A stretch of 64,000 nt of DNA from Mesorhizobium sp. ORS 3359. GTDB lineage: Bacteria; Pseudomonadota; Alphaproteobacteria; Rhizobiales; Rhizobiaceae. The stretch is taken from positions 186,001-250,000 of the forward strand of contig CCNC01000046.1 of NCBI GenBank assembly GCA_000824845.1, given 5' to 3'. Position 1 is the first letter of the stretch; each line of letters opens with the position of its first letter. This document shows positions 1-8,195 of the stretch, one piece after another. Made by a program: the position numbers and the translations under genes. The notes beneath the pieces were generated by a model, which made no database searches, was not told where the DNA came from, and saw only the letters and a program-made list of their open reading frames with translations.

Positions 1-1
1 C

Positions 2-694
2 GAGCGTTTCCCCAACTACATCGCCTTCATCGGGCCGAGCGATGAAGATGCCGGATACCAAATGGCCAAGACGCTGTTCGCTGCGATCAAGCCCGGGCCG
101 GATGGCAAAAAAGTGATCGGCGTGGTCAACGGCACCGCTGGCACATCGGTGGCCATTGATCGCCGCAAGGGGCTGGAAGACGCTCTCAAGGAGGCGCCCG
201 ACGTCCGCGTCGCCGGTGAAGTCGACGGCAATTTCGTCCGTGATACGTCGCAGACGGCTTTTGAATCACTCTTCCAGGGCAATCCTGACATCACGGGCGT
301 CTGGGCGGCGAATGGGGGGACCGCGACCGGTGTCATGGCGGCTCTCAAGAACCACGGCAAGGCGCCCGGGAAGGACGTCATGGTCGTCGGAATGGATCTA
401 AACCCTGAGAATGTCGAAGCGGTGAAATCCGGCGACCTGCTTTTCGACATCGGCGGTCACTGGCTTCAGGGCGGCTTCGCGCTTGTAACTCTCTTCGACC
501 AGATCAAGGGCATTCCCGTGCCGCCCGCCGCCGACAACGTCAAGCTGAAGCTGCTGCCGCTGACCAAGGATCGGGTCGCGCAGTTTGAAAAGGACTTTCC
601 AGGCGGTGTGCCCACCTATGATTTCCGGCAGCACTCCCGCTTCTACAACAAGGACGCCAAGCCAGCCGTTTTCGAGATGCAATACAGCAACTGA
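2..694 (+). CDS. Sugar ABC transporter substrate-binding protein, C-terminal part (5' end outside window)
   Basis: The reading frame is open from base 2, so the gene starts upstream of the window and about 230 C-terminal residues are visible. The fold is that of periplasmic binding protein type I (ribose/galactose binding proteins): a segment with alternating hydrophobic strands, the motif GVWAANGGTATGVMAAL and a following VVGMDLNPENVEAVKSGDL, which matches the usual hinge and second lobe. It should bind a sugar or sugar-like ligand in the periplasm and deliver it to the membrane complex encoded just downstream. It is followed after 73 bp by the ATPase gene and then the permease gene, the usual order for the ribose/xylose class. 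The ligand cannot be told from sequence. Confidence 0.85.
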   Translation, partial: ERFPNYIAFIGPSDEDAGYQMAKTLFAAIKPGPDGKKVIGVVNGTAGTSVAIDRRKGLEDALKEAPDVRVAGEVDGNFVRDTSQTAFESLFQGNPDITGVWAANGGTATGVMAALKNHGKAPGKDVMVVGMDLNPENVEAVKSGDLLFDIGGHWLQGGFALVTLFDQIKGIPVPPAADNVKLKLLPLTKDRVAQFEKDFPGGVPTYDFRQHSRFYNKDAKPAVFEMQYSN

Positions 695-710
695 ACGCAC
701 TTTCGGCCCT

Positions 711-738
711 GCCTGCCGCCTTACGGTTGCGGGCAGGC
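711..738. promoter_or_regulatory. Stem-loop between binding-protein and ATPase genes
   Basis: The arms GCCTGCC (711-717) and GGGCAGGC (731-738) pair across a 13-base loop in the 73-bp gap between the binding-protein stop and the ATPase start. No U-run follows, so it is not a canonical terminator. Such hairpins after binding-protein genes often stabilise the upstream mRNA so that the binding protein is made in excess; that role is inference here. Confidence 0.4.
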
Positions 739-767
739 CTCACCCTAGTATTGGACGCGTTCGGTTC

Positions 768-2264
768 ATGACGCTTACCGCGAGCAATTTGCATAAGAGC
801 TACGGCCAGACACGTGCTGTGAATGGCGTCTCGATTGAGCTGCGGCCGGGTACGGTTCACGCCATCGTGGGCGAAAACGGAGCCGGCAAATCGACGAGCC
901 TGCGCATGCTTGCCGGTGCCGAACGGCCTGATGCCGGCGAAATGACGTTGAATGGCGCAAGATACGCCCCTCCAAGTGTCATCGGGGCGGCGACCCTTGG
1001 CGTGTCGCTCGTCTACCAGGAAATCACGATCAATCGCTCACTGTCCGTTGCGGAGAACATCTTCATCGACCGCCTGCGGATGTTCGCCGGCAGCCTCGGT
1101 TTTATCGACCGCAGACGCATGGAATCGGTAGCGCAGGCGATCCTCGAGCGGATCGGCGCGCAGATATCGGTCTCATCCGATACGGGTCGGCTCAATCTTG
1201 GTGAGCTGAAATGCATCGAGATCGCTCGAGCTCTCTCTACAAGTCCGAAGATTCTCCTTCTAGATGAATCCACCGCCTATCTGGATCATCGCGAGGTTCA
1301 GGCTGTCCTTCGCGTCATCGGTGAGCTCAAGGGGCAGGGGATGACGATAGCCTTCGTTTCCCATCACCTCGACGAGGTGCTTGCCGTCGCGCAAGAACTG
1401 ACGATTCTCAAAGATGGGCAATTTGTCGGGACGTATCGCACGAGCGAGATTGCGCCGCGTGAAATTCATCACCGCATGGTGGGGCGCGAGCTTGCGAAAA
1501 GCATCTATCCGCCGCGGCCGGCGAAAGATCCGGGCAAGACGGCGCGGGGCCCCATCGTTCTTGAAGTCAGCGACGTTGCGGTTGGGCGCGAGCTCAACAA
1601 CATCAGCCTGGATGTTCGCGCCGGCGAAATTCTTGGCCTTGCCGGATTGAAAGGCGCCGGCGCCAAAGCGCTGTTTGCGGCCATTTGCGGCGACTTGCCT
1701 TTGCGCCATGGCTCCATGAAGCTCGCGGGCGGTTCATACGCGCCGTCGAGCCCGACTTTCGCCTGGCGACAGGGCGTCGCTCATCTGCCGGGCGACCGCA
1801 ACAATGAAGGTCTGATTGCCGAGTTCAGCGTACTCGACAATCTGGTGATGGCCCGCCCACCGCGCCATGGGCCGGTCTTCGATCGCGCCGCTGCAATCAC
1901 CATCGCGGGCGATCTCGTCGCCCAGATCGGCATCAAGGTGCAAAGCGTCGATGCGTCCTGTCGTTCGCTCTCGGGAGGCAATCTGCAAAAGGTGGTGATC
2001 GGCAAGTGCCTGGCCGTCGGACCTCGCCTGCTGCTGCTCAACAATCCTACGCGCGGCGTCGACGTCGGCGCCCGCGCGGAAATCTACCGCATCATACGGC
2101 AGTGGGCGGCGCAGGGCCTCGCCATAATCCTGTCTTCTGAAGACATGCCTGAACTGATCGGCATGTCGGACCGCCTGCTGGTGCTCCGACAAGGATATGT
2201 CACGCATCGCATCGAGACGGCAGCGGATGCCACCGAACATGACATCATTGGACATATGGCCTGA
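768..2264 (+). CDS. Sugar ABC transporter ATP-binding protein, duplicated ATPase (RbsA/XylG class)
   Basis: A 498-residue protein with two tandem ATPase domains, the standard length for this class. The N-terminal half has Walker A GENGAGKST and Walker B ILLLDES; its signature reads LNLGELK instead of LSxGxxQ. The second half has a degenerate P-loop (GLKGAGAKAL) and a good signature LSGGNLQK. The ATG at 768 was chosen because the alpha/beta domain begins right after it (MTLTASNLHKSYGQT); the frame is open further upstream but that part reads as non-coding. It powers sugar import together with the upstream binding protein and the permease that starts 2 bp after its stop. The two unlike halves are typical of RbsA proteins. 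Confidence 0.9.
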   Translation: MTLTASNLHKSYGQTRAVNGVSIELRPGTVHAIVGENGAGKSTSLRMLAGAERPDAGEMTLNGARYAPPSVIGAATLGVSLVYQEITINRSLSVAENIFIDRLRMFAGSLGFIDRRRMESVAQAILERIGAQISVSSDTGRLNLGELKCIEIARALSTSPKILLLDESTAYLDHREVQAVLRVIGELKGQGMTIAFVSHHLDEVLAVAQELTILKDGQFVGTYRTSEIAPREIHHRMVGRELAKSIYPPRPAKDPGKTARGPIVLEVSDVAVGRELNNISLDVRAGEILGLAGLKGAGAKALFAAICGDLPLRHGSMKLAGGSYAPSSPTFAWRQGVAHLPGDRNNEGLIAEFSVLDNLVMARPPRHGPVFDRAAAITIAGDLVAQIGIKVQSVDASCRSLSGGNLQKVVIGKCLAVGPRLLLLNNPTRGVDVGARAEIYRIIRQWAAQGLAIILSSEDMPELIGMSDRLLVLRQGYVTHRIETAADATEHDIIGHMA

Positions 2265-2266
2265 CC

Positions 2267-3268
2267 ATGGAAACGAACGAGACAGCCGGGACAACGGCGA
2301 TGCCGAACGCAAGCGGCGAACCGATCCGCAACGCAGGCAGGCTCGAACTCATCAAGCGCAGCTTTCCGCTTGCCATGCTCGTTCTGCTGATTGTGATTTT
2401 CTCGATATTGTCGCCGCGCTTCCTGACCTTCAGCAACCTTCTCATCGTGCTTCAACAGGGTACGGTGCTGCTGGTTGCCGCGCTCGGCATGACCTTCGTC
2501 ATTATGGCCGGTTCCATTGATCTTTCGGTCGGCTCAATCGTGGCGATCGCGGCGTTGGTGACCGCCTTCACGTCCAGCAGCCTTGGGGCTGCGGCCATCA
2601 TCCCGGCTATTACCGTTGGCGCGGCTGCCGGCCTGGTCAACGGCGTGCTCCTGGCCAAGGGCAAGGTGCCGTCCTTCATCGCAACGATGGGAGCGATGGT
2701 TGTCTACCGTGGCATCGTGCTTCTTTTCACTCGCGGCGCTCCTGTCTCGATCGAGGACGAGCAATTTCTGGACACCTACACCAATCGAACTTTGGGCATT
2801 CCCCATTCCGTTATCATTGGCTTGGTGCTCACTCTGATTGCCTACGGCATCATCAACAGGACAGTGTTTGGGCGTGAGGTTCGCGCCATCGGCGGTGGGG
2901 AGCGCGTGGCCATTTTAACGGGCATCCAGGTCGCCCGCGTGAAAATCTACATGTACGTGCTTCTCGGGGCTTTGTGCGGCATAGCAGGATTGCTTCAGGG
3001 CGCTCGCGCTATGGCAGCCACGGCGCAACTCGGCGAGGGGCTGGAACTGGACGTCATTGCCGCGGTCGTGGTCGGCGGAACGCCTTTGACGGGAGGTGTG
3101 GGAAGTGTCGTCGGTACTGTGCTGGGAGTTCTGATCATCACACTGCTGTCGAACGGCATGAACATGACCGGCGTCGATCCATACCTTCAGAATATCGTCA
3201 AGGGAACTGTTCTGGTTTGCGCCGTCTTCGTCACCATCGACCGCAAGAAGATTGGCATCATCAAGTAG
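2267..3268 (+). CDS. Sugar ABC transporter permease (RbsC class)
   Basis: A 333-residue membrane protein with about 8-10 hydrophobic segments and the RbsC-type signatures VLLVAALGMTFVIMAGSIDLSVGS near the N-terminus and a GEGLELDVIAAVVVGGTPLTGG region near the C-terminus. It forms the transmembrane channel of the sugar importer. The start lies 2 bp after the ATPase stop, so the genes are translationally linked. The N-terminal 30 residues are polar and cytoplasmic. With the upstream genes it completes a binding protein-ATPase-permease operon; the substrate is unknown. It is followed by a convergent hydrolase gene 50 bp away with no clear terminator between them. Confidence 0.9.
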   Translation: METNETAGTTAMPNASGEPIRNAGRLELIKRSFPLAMLVLLIVIFSILSPRFLTFSNLLIVLQQGTVLLVAALGMTFVIMAGSIDLSVGSIVAIAALVTAFTSSSLGAAAIIPAITVGAAAGLVNGVLLAKGKVPSFIATMGAMVVYRGIVLLFTRGAPVSIEDEQFLDTYTNRTLGIPHSVIIGLVLTLIAYGIINRTVFGREVRAIGGGERVAILTGIQVARVKIYMYVLLGALCGIAGLLQGARAMAATAQLGEGLELDVIAAVVVGGTPLTGGVGSVVGTVLGVLIITLLSNGMNMTGVDPYLQNIVKGTVLVCAVFVTIDRKKIGIIK

Positions 3269-3318
3269 AGGCAACGGAGGTCGGATGGACCGCAGACCAC
3301 ATCACATGAGATGCGTCC

Positions 3319-4284
3319 TCAAGACTGGTAGGATTTCGGCTCGCTTCCATTGAAGAAAGCCCAGAAGCTCTCATAGACCAGATCGGGGCGATGCTCGGCC
3401 GGGTAGTGGCCGGTCGGAATGGCCCAGCCTCGGAGATCCGGCGCCCATGGGGTCCAGGCTTCGATCGGCTTCAGATGCCGCCCGACATGGCTGTTGCTCC
3501 CCCAAATCACCATGACGGGGCACTGGATTGTTTTCTTGCCGAAGTCGGCCGCGTCCATGGCTAGGTCGAGCGTCACGGTCGCTCGGTAGTCCTCGCACAC
3601 CGCGTGGATCTGTTCGGGCGTCGTGCAGCGGGCATATTCCTTGAAGGCTTCCGGCGTGAATATCTCCAGGCCCACGCCTTTCTTGTTGAGCTTGTAGTTG
3701 ATGTAATAGTCGAGGTCGGCGCAGATCAGCTTCTCGGGGAAGGGCGCCTTCTGCGCCATGAAGAACCAGTGATAGCTCTCCAGGCCCCAGCCGAGCGTCA
3801 CATTGGTGAGAAGATGATAGGTCGGAATGATGTCGAGCGCGCAAAAACGCGTGATCCTGTCAGGTTGATCGAGCGCCATGCGAAATCCGACGCGGGCGCC
3901 GCGGTCGTGGCCGGCAAGGGCGAATTTCTCAAAGCCGAGCTCGCTCATCACGTCAAAAGCGTCCTCGCCCATGGCGCGGAAACTGTAGGCGGCATGGTCG
4001 TCGCCGCCGTCGGGTTTCGAACTGTCGCCATAGCCGCGCAGGTCGATCGCCACCACGGTGAAGGATTTCGCCAGCGACGGTGCGATCCGGTGCCAGCTCA
4101 CATGCGTCAGCGGATTGCCGTGGACGAGCAGCAAGGCCGGCCCTGACCCCGCGACGGCGACATTGATCTCGGCTCCCCTGGTTTTGATCCTTCTATAGGA
4201 AAACCCCTCCATCAGCTTGCCATGGCTCTCTTCAAGCGGAGGCATGGCGGATGCTGCGATCGTCGAGACGTGTCTATCGTTCAT
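3319..4284 (-). CDS. Haloacetate dehalogenase-like alpha/beta hydrolase
   Basis: A 321-residue alpha/beta hydrolase. The oxyanion region is HGNPLTHVSW, the nucleophile elbow is GHDRGAR with Asp127 as nucleophile, and Arg128 and Arg131 match the carboxylate-binding arginines of fluoroacetate dehalogenases. The stretch DIIPTYHLL followed by YHWFFMAQKAPFPEKLI closely resembles the halide pocket region of those enzymes, and a late GHYPAEHRPD supplies the catalytic His. It probably hydrolyses a short 2-haloacid or an ester analogue in the cytoplasm. The frame is open upstream to 4392; the Met at 4284 begins a plausible N-terminus. It is divergent from the PdxA-type gene, with a regulon operator between them. 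Confidence 0.8.
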   Translation of the reverse strand: MNDRHVSTIAASAMPPLEESHGKLMEGFSYRRIKTRGAEINVAVAGSGPALLLVHGNPLTHVSWHRIAPSLAKSFTVVAIDLRGYGDSSKPDGGDDHAAYSFRAMGEDAFDVMSELGFEKFALAGHDRGARVGFRMALDQPDRITRFCALDIIPTYHLLTNVTLGWGLESYHWFFMAQKAPFPEKLICADLDYYINYKLNKKGVGLEIFTPEAFKEYARCTTPEQIHAVCEDYRATVTLDLAMDAADFGKKTIQCPVMVIWGSNSHVGRHLKPIEAWTPWAPDLRGWAIPTGHYPAEHRPDLVYESFWAFFNGSEPKSYQS

Positions 4285-4330
4285 GGTGCGCTCCGATAAA
4301 ATCGTCCAAAACTCCTCCGTAAATCGAAGA

Positions 4331-4352
4331 CTGTCAACAATTTTCAGTTGAC
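4331..4352. promoter_or_regulatory. Putative GntR/FCD operator A
   Basis: Read on the minus strand this is GTCAAC, an 8-base AT-rich spacer, then GTTGACAG. It sits in the divergent region between the dehalogenase and PdxA-type genes. The same arrangement occurs at 10961-10981 and 16039-16060, and the GTTGACAG half at 9725-9732. TTGACA within it could also be a -35 box. Assignment to one of the two FCD regulators is inference from location. Confidence 0.6.
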
Positions 4353-4454
4353 TTTTCCAAAGCGCGACGCAACATGCCGCCACTGTCGTCACGAAGCCAA
4401 GGCTTGCGCGGCCGAAACGTGTCGATCACCGCCGTCAGCCAAAGGGACGTCGCC

Positions 4455-5507
4455 ATGGCAAATTCGGATCAATCCTTGCGCAAGGCGACTTTGCCGCGGC
4501 TGGTTCTGCTGCTTGGCGACATGACAGGCATCGGCCCCGAGCTTGTCGCCCGTGTGCTGTCCGATGGCCGGCTTTCCGATGCTGCGCGCATTGCCGTTCT
4601 CGGTGACCGTCGCGTCTTGGAAATGGGTGCCCGCGACGCCGGCGTATCGCTTTCCATAACGACCGTGCCGGACATCGCCTCGGTCGACTGGAATGCAGCC
4701 GGGACGCCCATCATCGATCTCGGCAACATCGATCCCGTGTCCTTGCCGCGCGGCGTGGTTTCGCCGGAGTCCGGGAAATTGACGGGGGACACGTTGGCCG
4801 AGGCGGTGCGGCTGGCGATGAAGGGCGAGGTGGACGGCATCACCTTCGCCCCGCTGAACAAGGCGGCGCTTCACGCTGGCGGCTGGAAGTTCCCGGATGA
4901 GCACAAGATGTTCGCCCATCTGCTTGGACACAAGGGCTATTTCTCCGAAATGAACGTGCTCGACGGCCAATGGATGTCGCGCGTCACCTCGCATGTATCG
5001 ATGCGCACGGCTCTCGACCTGATCACCCATGAGAGCATCATCGAGGCGATCGAGCTCGTCGACGGCACAATGCAGCGCGCTGGCGTGAAGAAGCCTCGCA
5101 TCGCCGTCGCGGCGCTCAACCCTCATGCCGGCGAGAACGGGCTGTTCGGCCGCGAGGAGATCGACCTGATCGGTCCGGCGGTCAAGGCCGCCGCGGCAAG
5201 GGGCATTGACTGCAGCGGTCCTTTCCCCGCCGACACCATCTACATCAAGGCCTTCGCCGGCGACTATGACAGCGTGGTCGCCATGTACCACGACCAGGGG
5301 CAGATCGCGACGAAGCTGCGCGGCTTCAACCGCGGCGTCACCGTTACGGCCGGGCTGGAAACCGTCTTCACGACCCCGGCGCACGGAACCGCCTTCGATA
5401 TCGTTGGCAAGGGTGTGGCCTCGACAGGGGCGCTGGAGAGCGCCGTACGACTTGCAGCTCAGCTCGCGCGCCGCAAGGGTGCCGAGCGCGAAGAAGCCGC
5501 GGCTTGA
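4455..5507 (+). CDS. PdxA2-type NAD-dependent 4-hydroxythreonine-4-phosphate dehydrogenase family protein
   Basis: A 350-residue member of the PdxA family. It shows GDMTGIGPE near residue 25, the family motif LNPHAGENG near 221-229, and three metal-ligand histidines at about 150 (DEHKM), 180 (TSH) and 279 (MYHDQG). The ATG at 4455 has an AAGGGA ribosome site. Many PdxA2 proteins outside vitamin B6 synthesis oxidise and decarboxylate phosphorylated or free hydroxy acids, for example 4-phospho-D-threonate, or the terephthalate diol in the TphB branch. The neighbours (tartrate-type dehydrogenase 28 bp downstream, MmgE/PrpD genes, GntR regulators) favour such a catabolic role. No sugar-acid kinase is nearby, so a phosphorylated substrate is uncertain. 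Confidence 0.85.
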   Translation: MANSDQSLRKATLPRLVLLLGDMTGIGPELVARVLSDGRLSDAARIAVLGDRRVLEMGARDAGVSLSITTVPDIASVDWNAAGTPIIDLGNIDPVSLPRGVVSPESGKLTGDTLAEAVRLAMKGEVDGITFAPLNKAALHAGGWKFPDEHKMFAHLLGHKGYFSEMNVLDGQWMSRVTSHVSMRTALDLITHESIIEAIELVDGTMQRAGVKKPRIAVAALNPHAGENGLFGREEIDLIGPAVKAAAARGIDCSGPFPADTIYIKAFAGDYDSVVAMYHDQGQIATKLRGFNRGVTVTAGLETVFTTPAHGTAFDIVGKGVASTGALESAVRLAAQLARRKGAEREEAAA

Positions 5508-5535
5508 CCATTCAGCCAATCCGCCAGGGAAGCAA

Positions 5536-6609
5536 ATGACGAAGTCCAACAGTTTTCGTATCGCGGTCATTCCCGGCGACGGGATCGGGAAGGAAGTCGT
5601 GCCGGAGGGCGTGCGCGTCCTCGAGAAGGTCGCGTCGCGCTACGGCATTGGCCTGTCGTTCGACTGGTTCGATTTCGCCTCCTACGATTATTATGCCTGT
5701 CACGGCCGGATGCTGCCCGAGGACTGGAAGGCCAGGATTGGATCGCATGACGCGATCTTCTTCGGCGCGGTCGGCTGGCCGGCCGGCGTGCCCGACCATG
5801 TGTCGCTGTGGGGATCGCTGCTGCAGTTCAGGCGCGAGTTCGATCAATACGTCAATCTGCGGCCGGTGCGCCTGATGCCGGGCGTGCCGAGTCCGCTCGC
5901 CGGCCGCGGCCCCGGCGACATCGACTTCTGGGTCGTGCGCGAAAACACCGAGGGCGAGTATTCCTCGATCGGCGGCCGCATCTTTCCGGGCACCGAACGC
6001 GAAGTGGTGGTGCAGGAAACCGTCATGACGCGCATCGGTGTCGACCGTGTGCTGAAGTTTGCCTTCGAGCTTGCCGCCAAAGGCAAGCGCAAGCATCTCA
6101 CCTCGGCGACCAAGTCGAACGGCATATCGATCAGCATGCCCTTCTGGGACGAACGCGTGGAGGAGATGGCCAAGGCTTTTCCAGACGTGCGCTGGGACAA
6201 GTACCACATTGACATTCTGACGGCCCAGTTCGTGCTTCATCCCGACTGGTTCGACGTGGTCGTGGCTTCGAACCTCTTCGGCGACATCCTTTCTGATCTC
6301 GGCCCGGCCTGCACGGGTACGATCGGCATCGCGCCGAGCGCCAACATCAATCCAGAGCGCAATTTCCCATCGCTGTTCGAGCCGGTCCACGGCTCGGCGC
6401 CGGATATTGCCGGGCAGGGGATCGCGAACCCGATCGGACAGATCTGGTCGGCCGCGATGATGCTCGACCATCTCGGACAGAGCGAGGCCGCAGCCGGGAT
6501 CGTTTCGGCCATCGAGACGGTGCTGGCCGAGCGCTCGCTGCGCACCCGGGATCTTGGCGGCGCCGCAGACACTGTCGAGTGCGGCAAGGCGGTTGCGGCC
6601 GCCCTCTGA
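5536..6609 (+). CDS. Tartrate dehydrogenase/decarboxylase-type beta-decarboxylating dehydrogenase
   Basis: A 357-residue protein of the isocitrate/isopropylmalate dehydrogenase superfamily. It has the N-terminal PGDGIGKEV, the substrate loop RENTEGEYSSIGGR, the catalytic Lys region TSATKSNG, the NMFGDILSD-like SNLFGDILSDLG and the NAD loop EPVHGSAPDIAGQGIANP. These features and the length match tartrate/D-malate dehydrogenases, which oxidise and decarboxylate tartrate or malate with NAD and a divalent metal. The start at 5536 lies after a GGGAAG ribosome site. It is in an operon with the PdxA-type gene. A close relative is at 18716, so the cluster has two paralogues of this type. The exact substrate cannot be read from sequence. 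Confidence 0.85.
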   Translation: MTKSNSFRIAVIPGDGIGKEVVPEGVRVLEKVASRYGIGLSFDWFDFASYDYYACHGRMLPEDWKARIGSHDAIFFGAVGWPAGVPDHVSLWGSLLQFRREFDQYVNLRPVRLMPGVPSPLAGRGPGDIDFWVVRENTEGEYSSIGGRIFPGTEREVVVQETVMTRIGVDRVLKFAFELAAKGKRKHLTSATKSNGISISMPFWDERVEEMAKAFPDVRWDKYHIDILTAQFVLHPDWFDVVVASNLFGDILSDLGPACTGTIGIAPSANINPERNFPSLFEPVHGSAPDIAGQGIANPIGQIWSAAMMLDHLGQSEAAAGIVSAIETVLAERSLRTRDLGGAADTVECGKAVAAAL

Positions 6610-6683
6610 GCGACTGCTCGGGGTTGGAGACCCGGTACGCCATCACGGCCAGCGGACCAACCAGTTCTGCGGAAACCGGGCCT

Positions 6684-6787
6684 AAAGCATGTCTTCCGAA
6701 AGTGGGAACCGGTTTCGGGATAAAGACATGCGTAAAATCAAAACCCAAAGCGCATGGCGCGAATCTGAAAGATCGCGACGCGCTTTA
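6684..6787. repeat. Rhizobial-type palindromic intergenic repeat, long form
   Basis: Two hairpins stand side by side: GCATGTC (6687-6693) pairs with GACATGC (6725-6731), and AAAGCGC...TCGCG/GCGCTTT form a second stem at 6747-6786. The inner part (CGAAACCGGTT..CACTTT on the minus strand) resembles the shorter repeats at 40207, 42297, 48742 and 59741. The right end overlaps the stop codon of the MmgE/PrpD gene. Confidence 0.7.
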
Positions 6788-8128
6788 GGCCGGCGGGGTT
6801 GCGGCCCGGGCAATGGCGGCAGCGTCTTGGAGGCTCTCGATATCCCAGCACAGATCCCGCAGGCGCGTCGTGGCCTCGTTGCCCAGAACCGGTTCGGCCA
6901 GCCCGTTGAACTTTGCGTTCAGATCGCTATCGCTCATCGGGCGCGCCAGGCTGCCGATCGCATGCTCGACATGCTTCCTGAGAACGCGGCCGTCCTTTAG
7001 CCTGATGGTCACATGACATTCGTCTTCGGCGACGGTGTGTGACGCCGTGGCCCTGACGCGATCGCGCAGCGCGACGACTTCCGGATCGCGGACGCGGGCG
7101 TCGCTGTACTCTTCCTCGCCGGCGCGGCCTTCGATGATGGCGACCGCCGCCGAATGATAGACGCTGAACTTGCCTTCGAGGCCGACCTGCGGCGTCTTCT
7201 TGCCGGTCAGTTCCAGCACCAGCGGGTCGACTTCCAGTTCGATGCTTTCGATCCCGGCGGCCTTCAGGCCGAATTCATTGCGCAGCTGCACGCAACCGTC
7301 GATGATCGGGTGGATGACGATGCCGCAGGCGAACGGCTTGTAGGTGTTGAGCGCGATCTCGAAACTGTCGCCCAGGCCTTGGGTGATCTCGTCGAAGTTC
7401 CGCTCGGTCGACATCACATGGGCGAAACCGCGCGGCGCCTCGAGCACCCGGTTGGATGACGTGAAGTCGCGTTGCGCGAGCACGGCAGAAAGCAGCCCGT
7501 TTTGCGCAGCCCGGCCCGGATGGAAGCTCTTGCACATGGTGCCGAACATCTCGCGGAAGCCGGAAGACTGCGTGCCGGCGATGCCGAGCGCCCAGATCAT
7601 CTGCTGCTCATTCAGGCCGAGCAGCCGTCCAGCGGCGGCGGCGGCTCCAAACACGCCGGCCGTTCCGGTGATATGCCAGCCGATGTCGTAATGCGCGGGA
7701 TAGACCGCGTTGCCGATGCGGCACTCGACTTCCACGCCGAGGATGAAGGCATGCAGGAGGTCGCGGCCGCTGATGGGCTGCAACTGCGCCAGGCTGAGGA
7801 TCGCCGAGGCGACCGGGCCCGCGGGATGGATGATGGTCCTCAGATGCGTGTCGTCGAAATCGAAGACATGGCTGGCGATGCCGTTGAGGAGCGCGGCATT
7901 GAGCGCATCCAGCCGCTCGCCGCGACCGAGCACGGCAGCCTGATCCTTGCCGGCGAATGGCGAGATGGCCCTTAGGGCAATGTCGACGCTCGGATGTTGG
8001 GATCCGCCCACCGCGCAGCCTGTCCAGTTGAGGAAGGAGCGCACCGCCTCGCGCCTGACATTCGCGGGCACGCTTTCAGTGGGCGCGGACACGACATAGC
8101 GAGCCAGTGTGGCTGTGACGTCCATCAT
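6785..8128 (-). CDS. MmgE/PrpD family protein 1
   Basis: A 447-residue MmgE/PrpD protein. Recognisable family features are SFLNWTGCAVGGSQHPSVD near the N-terminus, the helix HVFDFDDTH (near residues 85-95), HPAGPVASAIL, the GWHITGTAGVFGAAAAAGRLL segment and KSFHPGRAAQNG. Family members include 2-methylcitrate dehydratase and cis-aconitate decarboxylase, so it probably dehydrates or decarboxylates a tricarboxylic or dicarboxylic acid. Two adjacent ATG codons (8128 and 8125) are possible starts; GGGGAG upstream favours 8128. It is the last gene of the gntR-SDR-mmgE operon. Its stop codon is supplied by the palindromic repeat at 6684-6787. A second copy of the family is at 16173. Confidence 0.85.
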   Translation of the reverse strand: MMDVTATLARYVVSAPTESVPANVRREAVRSFLNWTGCAVGGSQHPSVDIALRAISPFAGKDQAAVLGRGERLDALNAALLNGIASHVFDFDDTHLRTIIHPAGPVASAILSLAQLQPISGRDLLHAFILGVEVECRIGNAVYPAHYDIGWHITGTAGVFGAAAAAGRLLGLNEQQMIWALGIAGTQSSGFREMFGTMCKSFHPGRAAQNGLLSAVLAQRDFTSSNRVLEAPRGFAHVMSTERNFDEITQGLGDSFEIALNTYKPFACGIVIHPIIDGCVQLRNEFGLKAAGIESIELEVDPLVLELTGKKTPQVGLEGKFSVYHSAAVAIIEGRAGEEEYSDARVRDPEVVALRDRVRATASHTVAEDECHVTIRLKDGRVLRKHVEHAIGSLARPMSDSDLNAKFNGLAEPVLGNEATTRLRDLCWDIESLQDAAAIARAATPPA

Positions 8129-8195
8129 TTGATCTCCCCGGATCGCCGTTGCGCGGGACTGTCTGGCGCAGGCGTGCATTGTTGGTCGGCGCGCA

